Position numbers and translations under genes: made by a program. Below, piece by piece: positions 1 to 9,576 of a stretch of DNA of 18,535 nt (its first letter is position 1; each line of letters opens with the position of its first letter). Under the pieces are notes generated by a model, which saw nothing but the letters and a program-made list of their open reading frames with translations, searched no databases and had not been told where the DNA came from. The stretch comes from Tetmemena sp. SeJ-2015 (taxonomy: Eukaryota; Ciliophora; Spirotrichea; Sporadotrichida; Oxytrichidae), in assembly GCA_027382625.1 (NCBI GenBank), contig JAJKFJ010024148.1, forward strand, positions 1 to 18,535, in the 5' to 3' direction.

Positions 1-227
1 TTCTTCAATTAATTTCCAAGAAGTTTCAACGCTATTGTGAAAATAGTAAATAAAGCATGCTATCTTTAAGAAAACAGTATCAATGAGCTCTTCTCTTGTT
101 AAAGCCAGAGTAAAAGACCAAAAAATGAAATATATGAAAGTATCTTGACTTTGAACTTAGCTTGACGTATTCTTCTTCAGTAAGTAAATATATTCGAGGA
201 AAGATATCTCTTAGATGGAGAGGACGT
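1..227 (-). CDS. partial unrecognised gene leaving the left edge
   Basis: Two exons can be read on the minus strand, 227-150 and 94-1, joined over a 55-nt GT-AG intron (149-95). The joined frame has no TGA and gives about 57 residues, including LTEEEYVKLSSKEELIDTVF and then a hydrophobic aromatic stretch with IACFIYYF. The upstream boundary is a TTTTTAG acceptor just right of 227, so more 5' exons must lie to the right or were not recognised in the AT-rich DNA there. The 3' part is outside the window. I do not recognise the family; composition (acidic helix followed by a hydrophobic helix) says only that it is coding. Confidence 0.5.
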
Positions 228-299
228 CTAAAAACTGTAATATTAATAAATACTGAAGGGTAGATTTCACTTATCGCGCAAATTTCCCCTAAATTATTT

Positions 300-513
300 T
301 TAAACTGTTATTTTAATGGTAAATTTGACTTGAAATATATTTTGAGTGAATTTTTGGAAAAAATCGAAATCATGAAATTTGACCCTCAAGGAAATTTTTA
401 AGGCCAAAAACTCTTAATTTTTTGGCATTTTCGGCCGATTTTGGTTGAAATAGACAATTTTTGGGCGATTTTGACCATAAAAAGGGGGGGAGGTGCACTT
501 CCGTCCCCCCCCC
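300..513. repeat. repeat-like block ending in a G-run/C-run hairpin
   Basis: From about 300 to 480 the sequence repeats variants of a TTTTGG...GATTTT theme, with near-duplicates TTCGGCCGATTTTGG and TTTGGGCGATTTTGACC. It ends in seven G (484-490), an inner near-palindrome centred on GTGCAC, and nine C (505-513). The two runs can pair, with the inner arms GGAGGTGCACTTCC pairing almost fully, giving one long very stable hairpin in otherwise AT-rich DNA. This could be the end of a mobile or germline-limited element, but no matching inverted copy was found elsewhere in the window. Confidence 0.55.
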
Positions 514-985
514 AGATAATCTGTAAAATATTATATCCCAATTGATGTTTTTACTTTATTATAATTTTACTGTGAGATTCATAGCATATAAATTAAAGTT
601 TTTTATAATAAAATTCTTTTAAGAATTTAAAATATCGATTAAAATTTAATAGGTTAATGTCAACTCACTAAGTAGACATCCCCCTTCCTAAACAGGATAA
701 AATATCACTAATTATTCACAAAAATTAATGATAAAAAATATTTATGTTTATAGTAAAGTTTGATAGATCTTTTTCAATTTTTAACTATTCTTAAGATTCA
801 TTTTAAAACCAATTTTTATTTAAATAAAAACATATTTAGTAATTTAATTATTCCTTCTAGAGTTTATGAACAAAATGATTTTAAAAAAAATGGTAAGTTT
901 GTTAAGAAACTCCTCTTAAGTAAAAATAGACTTCATCAGTACAAGAATTAAACTTAAAAAATTAAAAACAATAAAACTAAAATAC

Positions 986-1153
986 TCAATTTGTCCGAGA
1001 ATTTTTAATATTAAATTTTGCTGTTATTTGAATTAGGTTTCTAAAATAACTTTCTCTATTTAAAATAATTGAGTTTATTCCATTTTTGTAAAGTAGCTCC
1101 CACAATTTTGTATTATGAAGATGTTTAGCGATCCTCTTATTAGGGTTTTTCAT
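986..1153 (-). CDS. short ORF, doubtful
   Basis: A minus-strand frame from ATG near 1153 to a TGA at 986 gives about 55 residues with a protein-like mix (KNPNKRIAKHLHNTKLWELL at the start). The frame stays open a little upstream of the ATG into an A-run. No partner exon, domain or neighbour supports it. It may be a small gene, the last exon of a longer one, or a decayed remnant. Confidence 0.22.
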   Translation of the reverse strand: MKNPNKRIAKHLHNTKLWELLYKNGINSIILNRESYFRNLIQITAKFNIKNSRTN

Positions 1154-1320
1154 AACTAGAATTCTCACTACCACTAACAAAAGTGCTCTAACTTTTTTTT
1201 TTTAAAAATATAAACTTATTAAAAAATAACTATACTAAAATTCTTATTGTCTTATGGCTTTCATTTTACTTAATGGTGATAAAATATATTTATGACGAAT
1301 TTGTTTTTTTATCATAACGT

Positions 1321-1582
1321 ATGTTTTTGGAAAGAATTATATGTGATAATTTAAAATATCATAAATAACTTGGATGAGAATGATGATAATTTTGGGTATG
1401 CTCTTCTTATTCATCACGATTATAGTTATGATATAAATTAATAAAAAGTAAATTAAATAATGTCAGAATTCTTAAATTCGGCTTTAGTTTACTTAAAAAG
1501 GTTTATGGGGAGTGATTCGAAAATTTATAAGCTTAATCTTTACTCTATAAAATAATTAAAGTGCCTTTCTTCTTAATTATGA
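1321..1582 (+). pseudogene. possible broken small gene
   Basis: ATG at 1321 opens a frame (MFLERIICDNLKYHK) that reaches TGA at 1375. The next frame, from 1364, takes over with an acidic protein-like stretch (NNLDENDDNFGYALLIHHDY) and runs to TGA at 1580-1582. The two halves read naturally into each other if one base is missing near 1363, and no GT-AG intron repairs the phase. It may be a decayed gene, an assembly error or chance; low AT-complexity makes chance frames common here. It converges on the minus-strand gene ending at 1664. Confidence 0.27.
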
Positions 1583-1663
1583 TTAATTTTAATTAAATTA
1601 TTCCCTTGAGATCTAAAATCTTTTTTTTTCCTCATTTATTAGATAAAGATGCTTATTAACTTA

Positions 1664-3700
1664 TCAATATAAATTTGCCAAATTATCTTTGTTGGATTTA
1701 GAGCTTATATCTTCTCTGTTTTAACTCATTTCCCCATTTTGTTGCTCTTTTTGCTTATAATCCCCTAGGTTTTTATAAAAATGGTCCGATATGAAATCAA
1801 TCATTTTCTTTACTGAATAACCATCATTCTTCTCCTCCTTAAATAAAAAATAATTTACTTGTTGTTCACTTAATTATTTCTCTTCTCATCTGTTTCAAAA
1901 AAATAAGATTGATAAAATTAATAATTTAAAAATTCAAAGCTTCTCAAAATTAAATGCGATAACTGCAATAACTGCTTTTTTTTATTTAGACCTTGATTTT
2001 TAAGTATCTTTTTTAAAACTATTTATAGATTAATTAAAATCTGAACGAGGAGTCGATGTTAGGCTGCTAATTTCCAAGAATTCATTATTATGAAAAGATT
2101 TATGCTTCTCTATAGGGTTGAATTTTACTTGTGGGTGCTCCTTTCTATATTTTTTTTCATAATTTTGAGTGGGCCGCACAAATTAATACTTATGCTTAGA
2201 TTCATTACGGGAAATCCTTGGCCTCTCAGATGGTAGTTTCTTATAAATTTCTCTCGCCGAAACTGTCCTCACAACTACTGGCGGTTATTCAATAACTGGC
2301 CCCTCTTCCTCTATTAATTAGGGCTCTTCACGAAAATCTACTGCTTTCTCTTCTACTATTCTCTCTTGAATGAATTATGATCTTATCTCCTTCACAGTCT
2401 CAATGTCCTTGAATCTTGATTTGTTTTAGGTTAACTGATTCAAGTAGACTTATAAACAAAAGCATTGAGAAAAAAATTTAAATAATTTCAATTGAAAAGA
2501 GAAGGAATTTGTGCTAAGTTTATGAATTTTCGTTTTAATTCCTCTGAGAGTAAAATACCTCGCTTTTCAAATGCCTCTCGAAGTCTGACATCTCCAACTC
2601 ACTGATCAACTCTGAAATATCATCAGGAGTGTGTTCAAAGGCTGGTTCCTTTTCTTGCTTCTAAATTTTACTTTTTCTAGATGAAATGCTCTAGACTTAA
2701 AATATAAAAAGCAACACTAAAAATTAATTAATCTTCTTCTGCCTCTTTGTCTTCATTATGTTAGGAGAAATTGGCTTTCCTTTAGTTGAGAAAAGTGGTC
2801 TAGAAAAGAGAAGGGAATTAAATCTAGGACTGATATTGCTGCAAGTGAATTCTCTGCCCTAAGCAGACTTAGGTATGCTGCTTATGTGAGGAGGCTAGTA
2901 TAGATAGGGCCAAATTAGGTAATAATTTTAATTAATCTTTTCAAATAGCGAAGCTTTTATTTCCCAATTGTTATTTTTATATTTCAAAAATGGAAGTCTG
3001 TTCAACTCTATCTGTGTCCACAGTCTTTATTTTGAAACTAATTTACAAAAAATATTCCTTTCTTGAGGTAAGATATTTCAAACTATCAGACCAAACAAAC
3101 CCCTATTTTCAAATTAATTGAGATTTAGAAAGATATGAAAGATTAAAAGCAATTTTAAAGCTAAAAACTTAGTTCCTTTACTTATTCTGCTTATTCTCCA
3201 TATATTTCATTAAAATAACTTACCTTTCAGTTTTAGGGTTTTCAGCTAGTTGGCATCTGATCGTGTAGTGCACTTCATCGTCCTATATTCGTAAAAGCAG
3301 AAATAAAAAATACATTGAACGCAATAATGTTCTAAAAAACTCAAATAGCAGTCCTTGTACTAACTACTGTGTCCCTATTTGCAATTTAAGTTTGTATTAC
3401 TCTATTTGTAAATTATTTTGCATTAAATTTTTCACTATAATAGGCGAGCGTATTGCTTCATTTTTAATTACGGTCTCAAAAATATAATTGCTTTTACCTA
3501 CTCTTAATAATCTTTTTAAAATACTATGTCTCCAACGTAACTATTACAAAATAAATAAATTTATCAATCAATCCCCTCACTTTAATTAATTACGCAATAT
3601 TACACTATAAAGATCCGTAGTAAATTAATTGGGATTAAGTAAGACTATGGGAGAATATGCAGATTGAAATTAATTAATTATCAAAATCAATTATAAATTT
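1664..3700 (-). CDS. multi-exon gene of unknown function (about 485 aa)
   Basis: Eleven exons join in a single frame ending at TGA 1666-1664. Introns by position: 3541-3580, 3475-3497 (GAG acceptor), 3332-3360, 3283-3313, 3103-3223, 3038-3091, 2691-2717, 2435-2558, 1885-1972 (GAG acceptor) and 1838-1869. Exons of 18, 11 and 15 nt are included because only they keep the phase. Recognisable coding stretches include NPNQFTTDLYSVILRNQLNY near the N-terminus, an acidic helix DDISELISELEMSDFERHL in the middle, and a basic, proline-containing C-terminal half (IYKKLPSERPRISRNESKHK). I do not recognise a domain. No in-frame ATG lies between exon 1 and the AMPK beta start at 3704, so the true start (a small 5' exon or an unseen splice) is unresolved and 3700 is only an outer limit. 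Confidence 0.6.
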
Positions 3701-3703
3701 TCA
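3581..3703. promoter_or_regulatory. AT-rich divergent 5' region
   Basis: The region just before the AMPK beta ATG (3704) is rich in TTAATTAATT and must hold the 5' ends of both this gene and the minus-strand gene. Part of it is open in the minus-strand frame, so leader and coding sequence may overlap. No specific element could be identified. Confidence 0.3.
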
Positions 3704-4899
3704 ATGGGATCCTAGCATTCACAAATGGGCGTCCCTATGCCAGGGGATTCAAACCAAGGAGGGCACGGATAAAATCATTCATTACTTAAAACTTTTAAAA
3801 GATTTTTAAAGATAAATCATCATAACAAGCCTGGAATGATTGAGTAAATTGCAGCATCAGAGACTGCTACTTAAAGAAGGAAGCAAACAGATCAGTTCTC
3901 CTCCTCAAACGAATCCTTAACTTTAAATCCTAATAACATCAACAGGTAAAATCTAAATTTTAACCTAAGCTAAACTTGAAATAGGTTCTCAAACTCTGAC
4001 TCAGAGTGCAGCAGCCTCTTTGGAGGTGTGGAAAACAGAATTAGTATCAATTCAGAAGCACACTCATAAGCATAATAGCAATAGCTAACTCAAACCGCTC
4101 CACCTGTGAAGCAAGCAGATATGGTCAGCTTCACTTTTACTTGGAATTTCGGAGGACAAAATGTGTGTCTGATAGGAAGCTTCAATAAGTGGCAGGAGAG
4201 GCTTGAAATGCAAAGAAAGAATGGAAATGAATTCGCTCTCACTAAAACATTAGAAAGAGGTGTGCACTACTACAAATTTATAGTAGATAATGACTGGAGA
4301 TTCGCCCCAGATCATCCAACATGCAGAGACAATAATGGCAACATAAACAATTTTATTGACACTTCTAATTATGCTCCAGTTGCTCCTCCTTAGTAAATTC
4401 AAAATCCTGCCCATGTTTAAGACAGAGCGGGGCACGGAGATGCCGCAAGTTAAGCCTAATAGTAAGCAACGCAAAGAAGGAAGAGATATGAAAGCAGTGC
4501 TGGCTAGGCTCAAACCACTTCTAGTTATGGATAGCAGATGCCTAATTTAGCTGAGATTAATTAGGATGCACAAGTGATGCCAATTCATTTTCAATATAAC
4601 TTCTTGAATAGAGACGACATACCTTTGCACAATGAGAAATATTCCAAGCCATCTTTAAATAAGGAAGTTTTGCATGGGAATAAGTCATTTTTCGATACCT
4701 AGCTAGATACTCCTTCGCATGTTGTTTTGTAAGAAATATTTTGACTTACTTATGAATTTATAGGAATCATGTGAATACTTGGAGAGATCAAACTGAATAG
4801 ATGACAGTGATTTCACTCACTCAGAGATTGAACAAGACTAAGTTTATAACAACGATGTATTATAAGCCAATCGTGGAGGAAGAAGGACTCTATGATTGA
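3704..4899 (+). CDS. AMPK/SNF1 kinase beta subunit
   Basis: Scaffold subunit of the AMP-activated/SNF1 kinase, which binds the catalytic alpha and regulatory gamma subunits and glycogen. Three exons: 3704-3945, 3985-4728 and 4764-4899, with introns of 39 and 35 nt; all phases agree, giving 373 residues. The N-terminus MGSQHSQ fits the MGxxxS N-myristoylation pattern known for animal and plant beta subunits. A CBM48 glycogen-binding domain spans roughly residues 127-210 with the expected landmarks: FTW (W134), GSFNKW (145-150), YKFIVD (K178), a following W185 and NIN-N near 202. After a glutamine-rich linker, the C-terminal association (ASC) region reads HVVLNHV and then TKFITTMYYKPI, the usual closing motif. 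Chosen start is the first ATG, supported by the myristoylation signal. Stop is TGA at 4897. The linker is longer than in animal subunits. Very confident on family; no paralogue number can be given. Confidence 0.95.
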
Positions 4900-5008
4900 T
4901 TCCTATATGAATTTAGCCGGAAATTATATCAATAGATTTTTTTAATCACCTTTAATTTTTCTCAATCAACTTAATTATCTCTTATTCAAGACTTTTATAA
5001 TTCGTAAA

Positions 5009-8000
5009 ATGAAACATCAAGATGAGGGTATCATTTCTTTTTAAGCGTTCTAATGAATTTTTGTAGGGGGTAACTCAGATTTCGAGTTAAACTGGTTTGA
5101 CTTGGAAACAAGAATGCGAAAGTTAGTTTTCGAACTTTTACAGCCGACAGTCTAGAGATCTCATGAAGATAGAGAGGTGCTTTTTGGCCTGAAGAAAAAT
5201 CAATCCAACCACAGCAGCAGAATAGAAGAGTTAGAGTACTCACTCTTCAAAAGCAATCAGCAGACAACTGTGTTTGATTAGATATACCAAAAAATGGCTG
5301 AGATAGAGCAAGAGAGAAAGAGTGATCAGGCGAAGACAGATCACCACTTGTAAGGATTTCTGGCAAAGATAGAGGAGATGTAATTCACGTGTAAGAATAT
5401 AAGAGTGCAACAAGAAAGACAAGAAGAGGCGAATAGTTAAATCAGAGAGGAGTTAACACAAACGAATCAGCATATCTCAGATACTAAGGACAGTTTCATT
5501 CACAGACTTATTTAGAGAAAAAAATTTATATCTTACTATTTTACTAACCAAAGATGTGAATGATTTGAACAAGCATATTGAGCAACTTAATTCTCAATTA
5601 AGATGAAGGATGTTGTTTTTTATTCTCAGGTTAAGTAGAGTAAAGTGAACATCGAAACTATACAGATAAACATAAGATCTATGCTTTCGAAACAAGAGTC
5701 GCTTCAATAGTAACTTTCATAATACAGATAAGAATATGAGCAGCTTTCTATGGATATCTAGACTTTTAACGTTTAAAAACTACAAGCAAGTGAATTTGAA
5801 AGCAAATACGCAGGGGTAATTGAGGATATAACTTCCATAAATCACAGGATAGATATCAAGGATAATTAAATTCTCACTATTGAAAATTTCATAGAGAAAT
5901 ATTAAATAAAAATAGTTTATCATCCGTTTCTAAATTTCTCATTAGTTTAAATACGTGCCTATCCGTACATAGTCTTAGATATCTGAAATATTGAATGAGG
6001 TACTCGGAGGAAAGTAAAGAGAGCTACTTGAAGAGGTAGAAAAGAAAAAGTTTGATGAGCTCCATCAAATACTTCTAATGGATAACGGAGTTGCTAATTT
6101 ACTCGACAAAATTAAGTAAATGAACACTGATTTGGGAGATATAGAGGAAGAGAGTCAAGAAGATGAAGATAACAATGAACAAAGTTAAAATTCGAAAAAT
6201 TAAGTACAACCTCCTAACTTAGATACTCAGGAGGACGGAGATTAAAAGAGCTAGAGCAGCCAAGTTAATTCTAACGTAGGGAGAATCGCAGTTGGAGGCT
6301 TGCCTGACATCATGATACAGTCTTTAACTCCTAAGTCAAGCAAAAGCGGAGCTACGAGCAAGAGATTCCCAAAGCTACAGTAGGCTTAGTTTTAACAGAA
6401 TGAAAGGAGAAGAGCTTCAGTTATGAATTTCATTTAACAGCAAGTGACTATGCACTACTAACAGTTGCAACTTCACGCAAAATCAGGACTAGATAATGAC
6501 ACTGATAGGGTCAATATGAGAAGCGGCAGTCGCTTACTTACAAGTGATCACCAAATCCCAGTTTCTGTAAGCATGCATTTCTGTCTAAAATTGTTTTAGA
6601 GAATAGGTTTTGGTCTTGATGAGTTAGAAGAAATGAAAACTAAAGTTGATAGTATCCCTACTATGTAAGAATTCCAATCTGTCACACATTTTAGAGTGGA
6701 TAATTAAATTTAAGAGTCTGCAAAGCGATTCTAAGTTTAAGTTGATGCGTTGAAGCGAGATATTGAGAGTCAATAAAAATGGGAGAAAGAAGCGTTCTTG
6801 AATGAAATAAAAGAGAGTAGAGAGTATATATCCCAACTGCATACGGAGATTGAAATTATTGCTAAGAGATTGAAAAGGGATAACAAGGATGCACTCAAAC
6901 AAGCGGCTGAGGAATAAATCAAAGTTGAAGAGTTGATTCAATTCAAATTGTAAGCTGATTCCTCTTTTGAGTCTATGGCCAAACTTGTAAGCATATTAGA
7001 AGAATTTCATTAAATATTTCAGTTGTCTTGTCTAGTAGAATACATATCTCTTACTAGATAAGTAGAAAATTCAACAGATGATCACATTAGAGAAGAAATA
7101 CAAGGAAGTCCGCTTGATAATTAGCATCCGATAAACAAAATTTTGGTCTCATCTATCGCTCTTAAAGATGACAGAAATAATTCTACGGAGAGGACTACTG
7201 CTATAGATCGAAATAGTGGAGGTGAAATATACTCATCCCATTCAAGAAGAGTTAACTTTATGTCGTCTGCTGAAAGGCCAAACTAGATACAGCATCAAGA
7301 GACGCAAGACTCATCATTTACAGGGGCTTTAAAAAATTCAGCTATGAATGGTTCCTTCATAAACTAATCTTTGGACTTTAGATCAGTGCCAACCACATCT
7401 TATCAGACAAGTAGAAATGTGGTAAATATGAACTCAGCAGGAGGAGCAGCTTTAGGCTTAAACATTCTTGGATCTTCTAGCAATAGATACCACTAGAAAC
7501 TCCCTTCACTCAATAGCAATAAATCGTAGGTCTACAGATCATCGATGCATCAAAAGAAAATGGAGGAGCTACAGCAGCTCAGTCTTTTTGAAGAGACTAC
7601 TTCGGTTAAGTCAATTGAAAGTAGACCTCATCCTAGGAGAATAATTTTGAATAGCCATAACAGTAATCTTAGAATGAGCACCTCTAATAGAGAGGCTCTT
7701 ATGAAAGCAAGTCATGAAAGTGGCTCATAGCACATTTAGTATCGAGGAAGTTTACTTTCAATGCAAGAAGTTCATAAGATGCTAGTGACTCTAATGAGCA
7801 AATGCTAAGATGTAGTTTAAAACACTAGCTATCCATTTAAGGAGAAAAATTTGACAGGTTCAAAGATATTCAAAGACTTGTAGGAGTTTTACCAAGCTCA
7901 AAAGAGTGCAAATATTCTCTCAAGTCTCTAGAGCACAGCTAAGAAATCCCTCAATAGTACAACTTAGTTTAACAAGTAAAGTCTGAGAGATGTTAATAGA

Positions 8001-8564
8001 TCTGTGAGTCTCATTGATACTCAGATTATTTAGAAAAATATTCTTAATGAAATGGAAAGCTAGAATACTCTTGAATAGTTGCATATGCAAGAAGATAGCA
8101 AAGTATAGAGTGGCACTTAAACTCATGATGTAGATTACTAAATGCCTCCATCACAAAATATAAATTCGATTGTACTTCAAAGCACTTAGAGAGAGCAAAG
8201 TAGAGATCCGATTGATTTGAACAGGCTAATCCCCAAATAGAATTAGGCTTTTGGAGGCGGTAGCTTTTCTTTATTGAGTATTTAAGAGAACGATTCGAAC
8301 TTATCATAGCAACAACAGTTAGAGATGAACAGAACTAAGGGAATGAATATGAACTAGCGAAAGATTGTAGATAATCAAGGGTCAAATGAATATGGGATAT
8401 ATTCAAATAACAGCAGTAGCTTTGACAATCAACAGCATTAGGTGCTTACTGCAAAGGGCATCGCTCTTGTCTCTAAGTCTAGACTTGATAATAGACAGGC
8501 TTAAAAGAGAAATATATCAAACTAGCACAAGAAGACTTTAAATAGTGGGGAACAATTGTAATGA
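5009..8564 (+). CDS. large coiled-coil protein, function unknown
   Basis: About 1,110 to 1,120 residues starting 110 nt after the AMPK beta stop. ATG 5009 opens a 19-nt exon, intron 5028-5066, then a helical region (DLETRMRKLVFELLQPTVQR and following) rich in E, K, Q and R. The next intron starts at 5493 and ends either at 5553 (CCAAAG) or at 5582 (TTGAG); only the second keeps the frame. Further introns: 5915-5945 (31 nt), 6567-6599 (33 nt) and possibly 6987-7022 (36 nt); the last two are multiples of three without stops, so they could be retained. Order of regions: coiled coil to about residue 310, an acidic stretch near 320-340 (EEESQEDEDNN), a basic serine-rich stretch, a second coiled coil about 466-606, then a long serine-, asparagine- and glutamine-rich tail. 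No catalytic motif seen. Such layouts occur in ciliate cytoskeletal proteins, but that role is inference. Confidence 0.75.
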
Positions 8565-8615
8565 TGATTGAAGATGTTTAAAATATGAAATATTGCTAAT
8601 GTGTTAACTTCATAA

Positions 8616-9534
8616 TCAAACCGATATTTTATTGTCTCTCATAAGTTCTAAAGTTCTAATAAGCAACGCTTGCTAACTTTGCTAGTCTTTTCTCAAGTCT
8701 CCAATCAATTCCTCAATCTATAAATTTAACTAGTCTAAATTTTACAGCAAGCTATTTAGAATAGGTCATTATATCTTGCATGAACTTATCTGTCTCTTCC
8801 TTGAACTCATTTTCTATAAAAACTTAAAATCACATAACTCCTTACCCATATAGGCCTCCTCTTCATCATCTTCGAGGTTATTGTTGTTAAAGCCTGTTCT
8901 TTGTTAAAATTAAGAGGCATTAGTATAGCCTTGTCTATCCTAGGCACCTCCAATAAAGCCAGTCAGGCCTGCTCCAGTCAAGTTTAGGGAGTTATTGGCT
9001 GCCAATTCTTGAATGTAAGGTATCTCGCTAGCGTCCGGCTAGGAGGCATCACTTAAAGGGAAGGGATGCTTATAGTGGTGACTATCTCTACTTTAAGTGG
9101 TTTGGGGGAATCCAGAGTAAGAGGGAGTCTAAAAAATTGGTTAGGCTTATTAGAACAAGAAAACTACGAGTGGTGAGTGGATATTATTGCTTGAAGTATC
9201 ATAGATGTGAGTAAGAGAGGGAGGGTATCCACCCATTTACTGTTAGACTTCCATTTAAATTCAAATTTAATTACAACTCTTTACTGTTCATATTGGCTTG
9301 AATTGATATGGTGTGATTTCAGACATATTTGCAATATTGTTCCCTAACAAGAATGATAGAAAGTAGTTGCTATAATATTTATAATAAATGACATCAGTTC
9401 CTAATAGGCCCAGACCTGCAACCTTATTATCCAAAGTATCTTTGCTGACTATTGTATCTGCTCTATCCATAAATCTTTCTCTCTCACAAACAAGTAACTT
9501 CCTTTTTACATTCATCAAATTTAGCTTTCAGCAT
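8616..9534 (-). CDS. small acidic-tailed protein, function unknown (about 216 aa)
   Basis: Minus-strand gene convergent with the coiled-coil gene (51 nt between stops). Preferred model: ATG 9534-9532 (MLKAKFDECKKE), a 16-nt intron 9498-9483 ending in GAG, exon 9482-9393 (RERFMDRADTIVSKDTLDNK), a 153-nt intron 9392-9240, then exons separated by introns 9167-9129 (39 nt), 8845-8814 (32 nt) and 8745-8718 (28 nt), stop TGA 8618-8616. All phases agree. The protein has a charged helical N-terminus, a long polar low-complexity middle (P, S, T, Q, N), an acidic patch NNNNLEDDEEEAY and a C-terminal helix (IEELIGDLRKDQQSQQALLI). A simpler model starts at ATG 9254 (MEVQQQMGG) and drops the first two exons, giving 179 residues. 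The three 3' introns are firm; the 5' part is less so. No known domain recognised. Confidence 0.62.
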
Positions 9535-9576
9535 TTAACGATAATTGTTATTAAATTTATTTGTATGATTTAATAT
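9535..9576. promoter_or_regulatory. very short divergent 5' region
   Basis: If both start codons are right, only 42 nt lie between the minus-strand gene (ATG 9534) and the plus-strand VWA gene (ATG 9577). The stretch is AT-rich with no recognisable box. If the minus gene instead starts at 9254, the region is 322 nt. It would have to carry both leaders or a shared core promoter. Confidence 0.35.

Larger units (their letters stand above)
228..1663. other. AT-rich stretch, mostly non-coding
   Basis: About 1.4 kb with long A and T runs and no convincing multi-exon gene. It contains the repeat-like block and hairpin at 300-515, a weak plus-strand open stretch near 790-955 (asparagine-, lysine- and phenylalanine-rich, as any AT-rich frame would be), a short minus-strand ORF (986-1153) and a broken plus-strand ORF (1321-1582), listed separately. 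It separates the left-edge gene from the 3' end of the minus-strand gene at 1664. No transposase motif, tRNA or other RNA gene could be recognised. Confidence 0.5.

Noticed and set aside
4250..4513. Minus-strand 87-residue ORF and the plus-strand ORF at 4356-4550
   Set aside because: Both are other-frame shadows of the AMPK beta coding region, which is confirmed by domain content.
6624..6941. Minus-strand 105-residue ORF rich in L, F and S
   Set aside because: Antisense of the second coiled-coil region; its composition is that expected from the reverse of a charged helical frame.
9388..9576. Upstream extension of the VWA gene with a possible signal peptide
   Set aside because: The frame is open, but the opposite strand is more protein-like here and the stretch just before ATG 9577 resembles an untranslated AT-rich leader.
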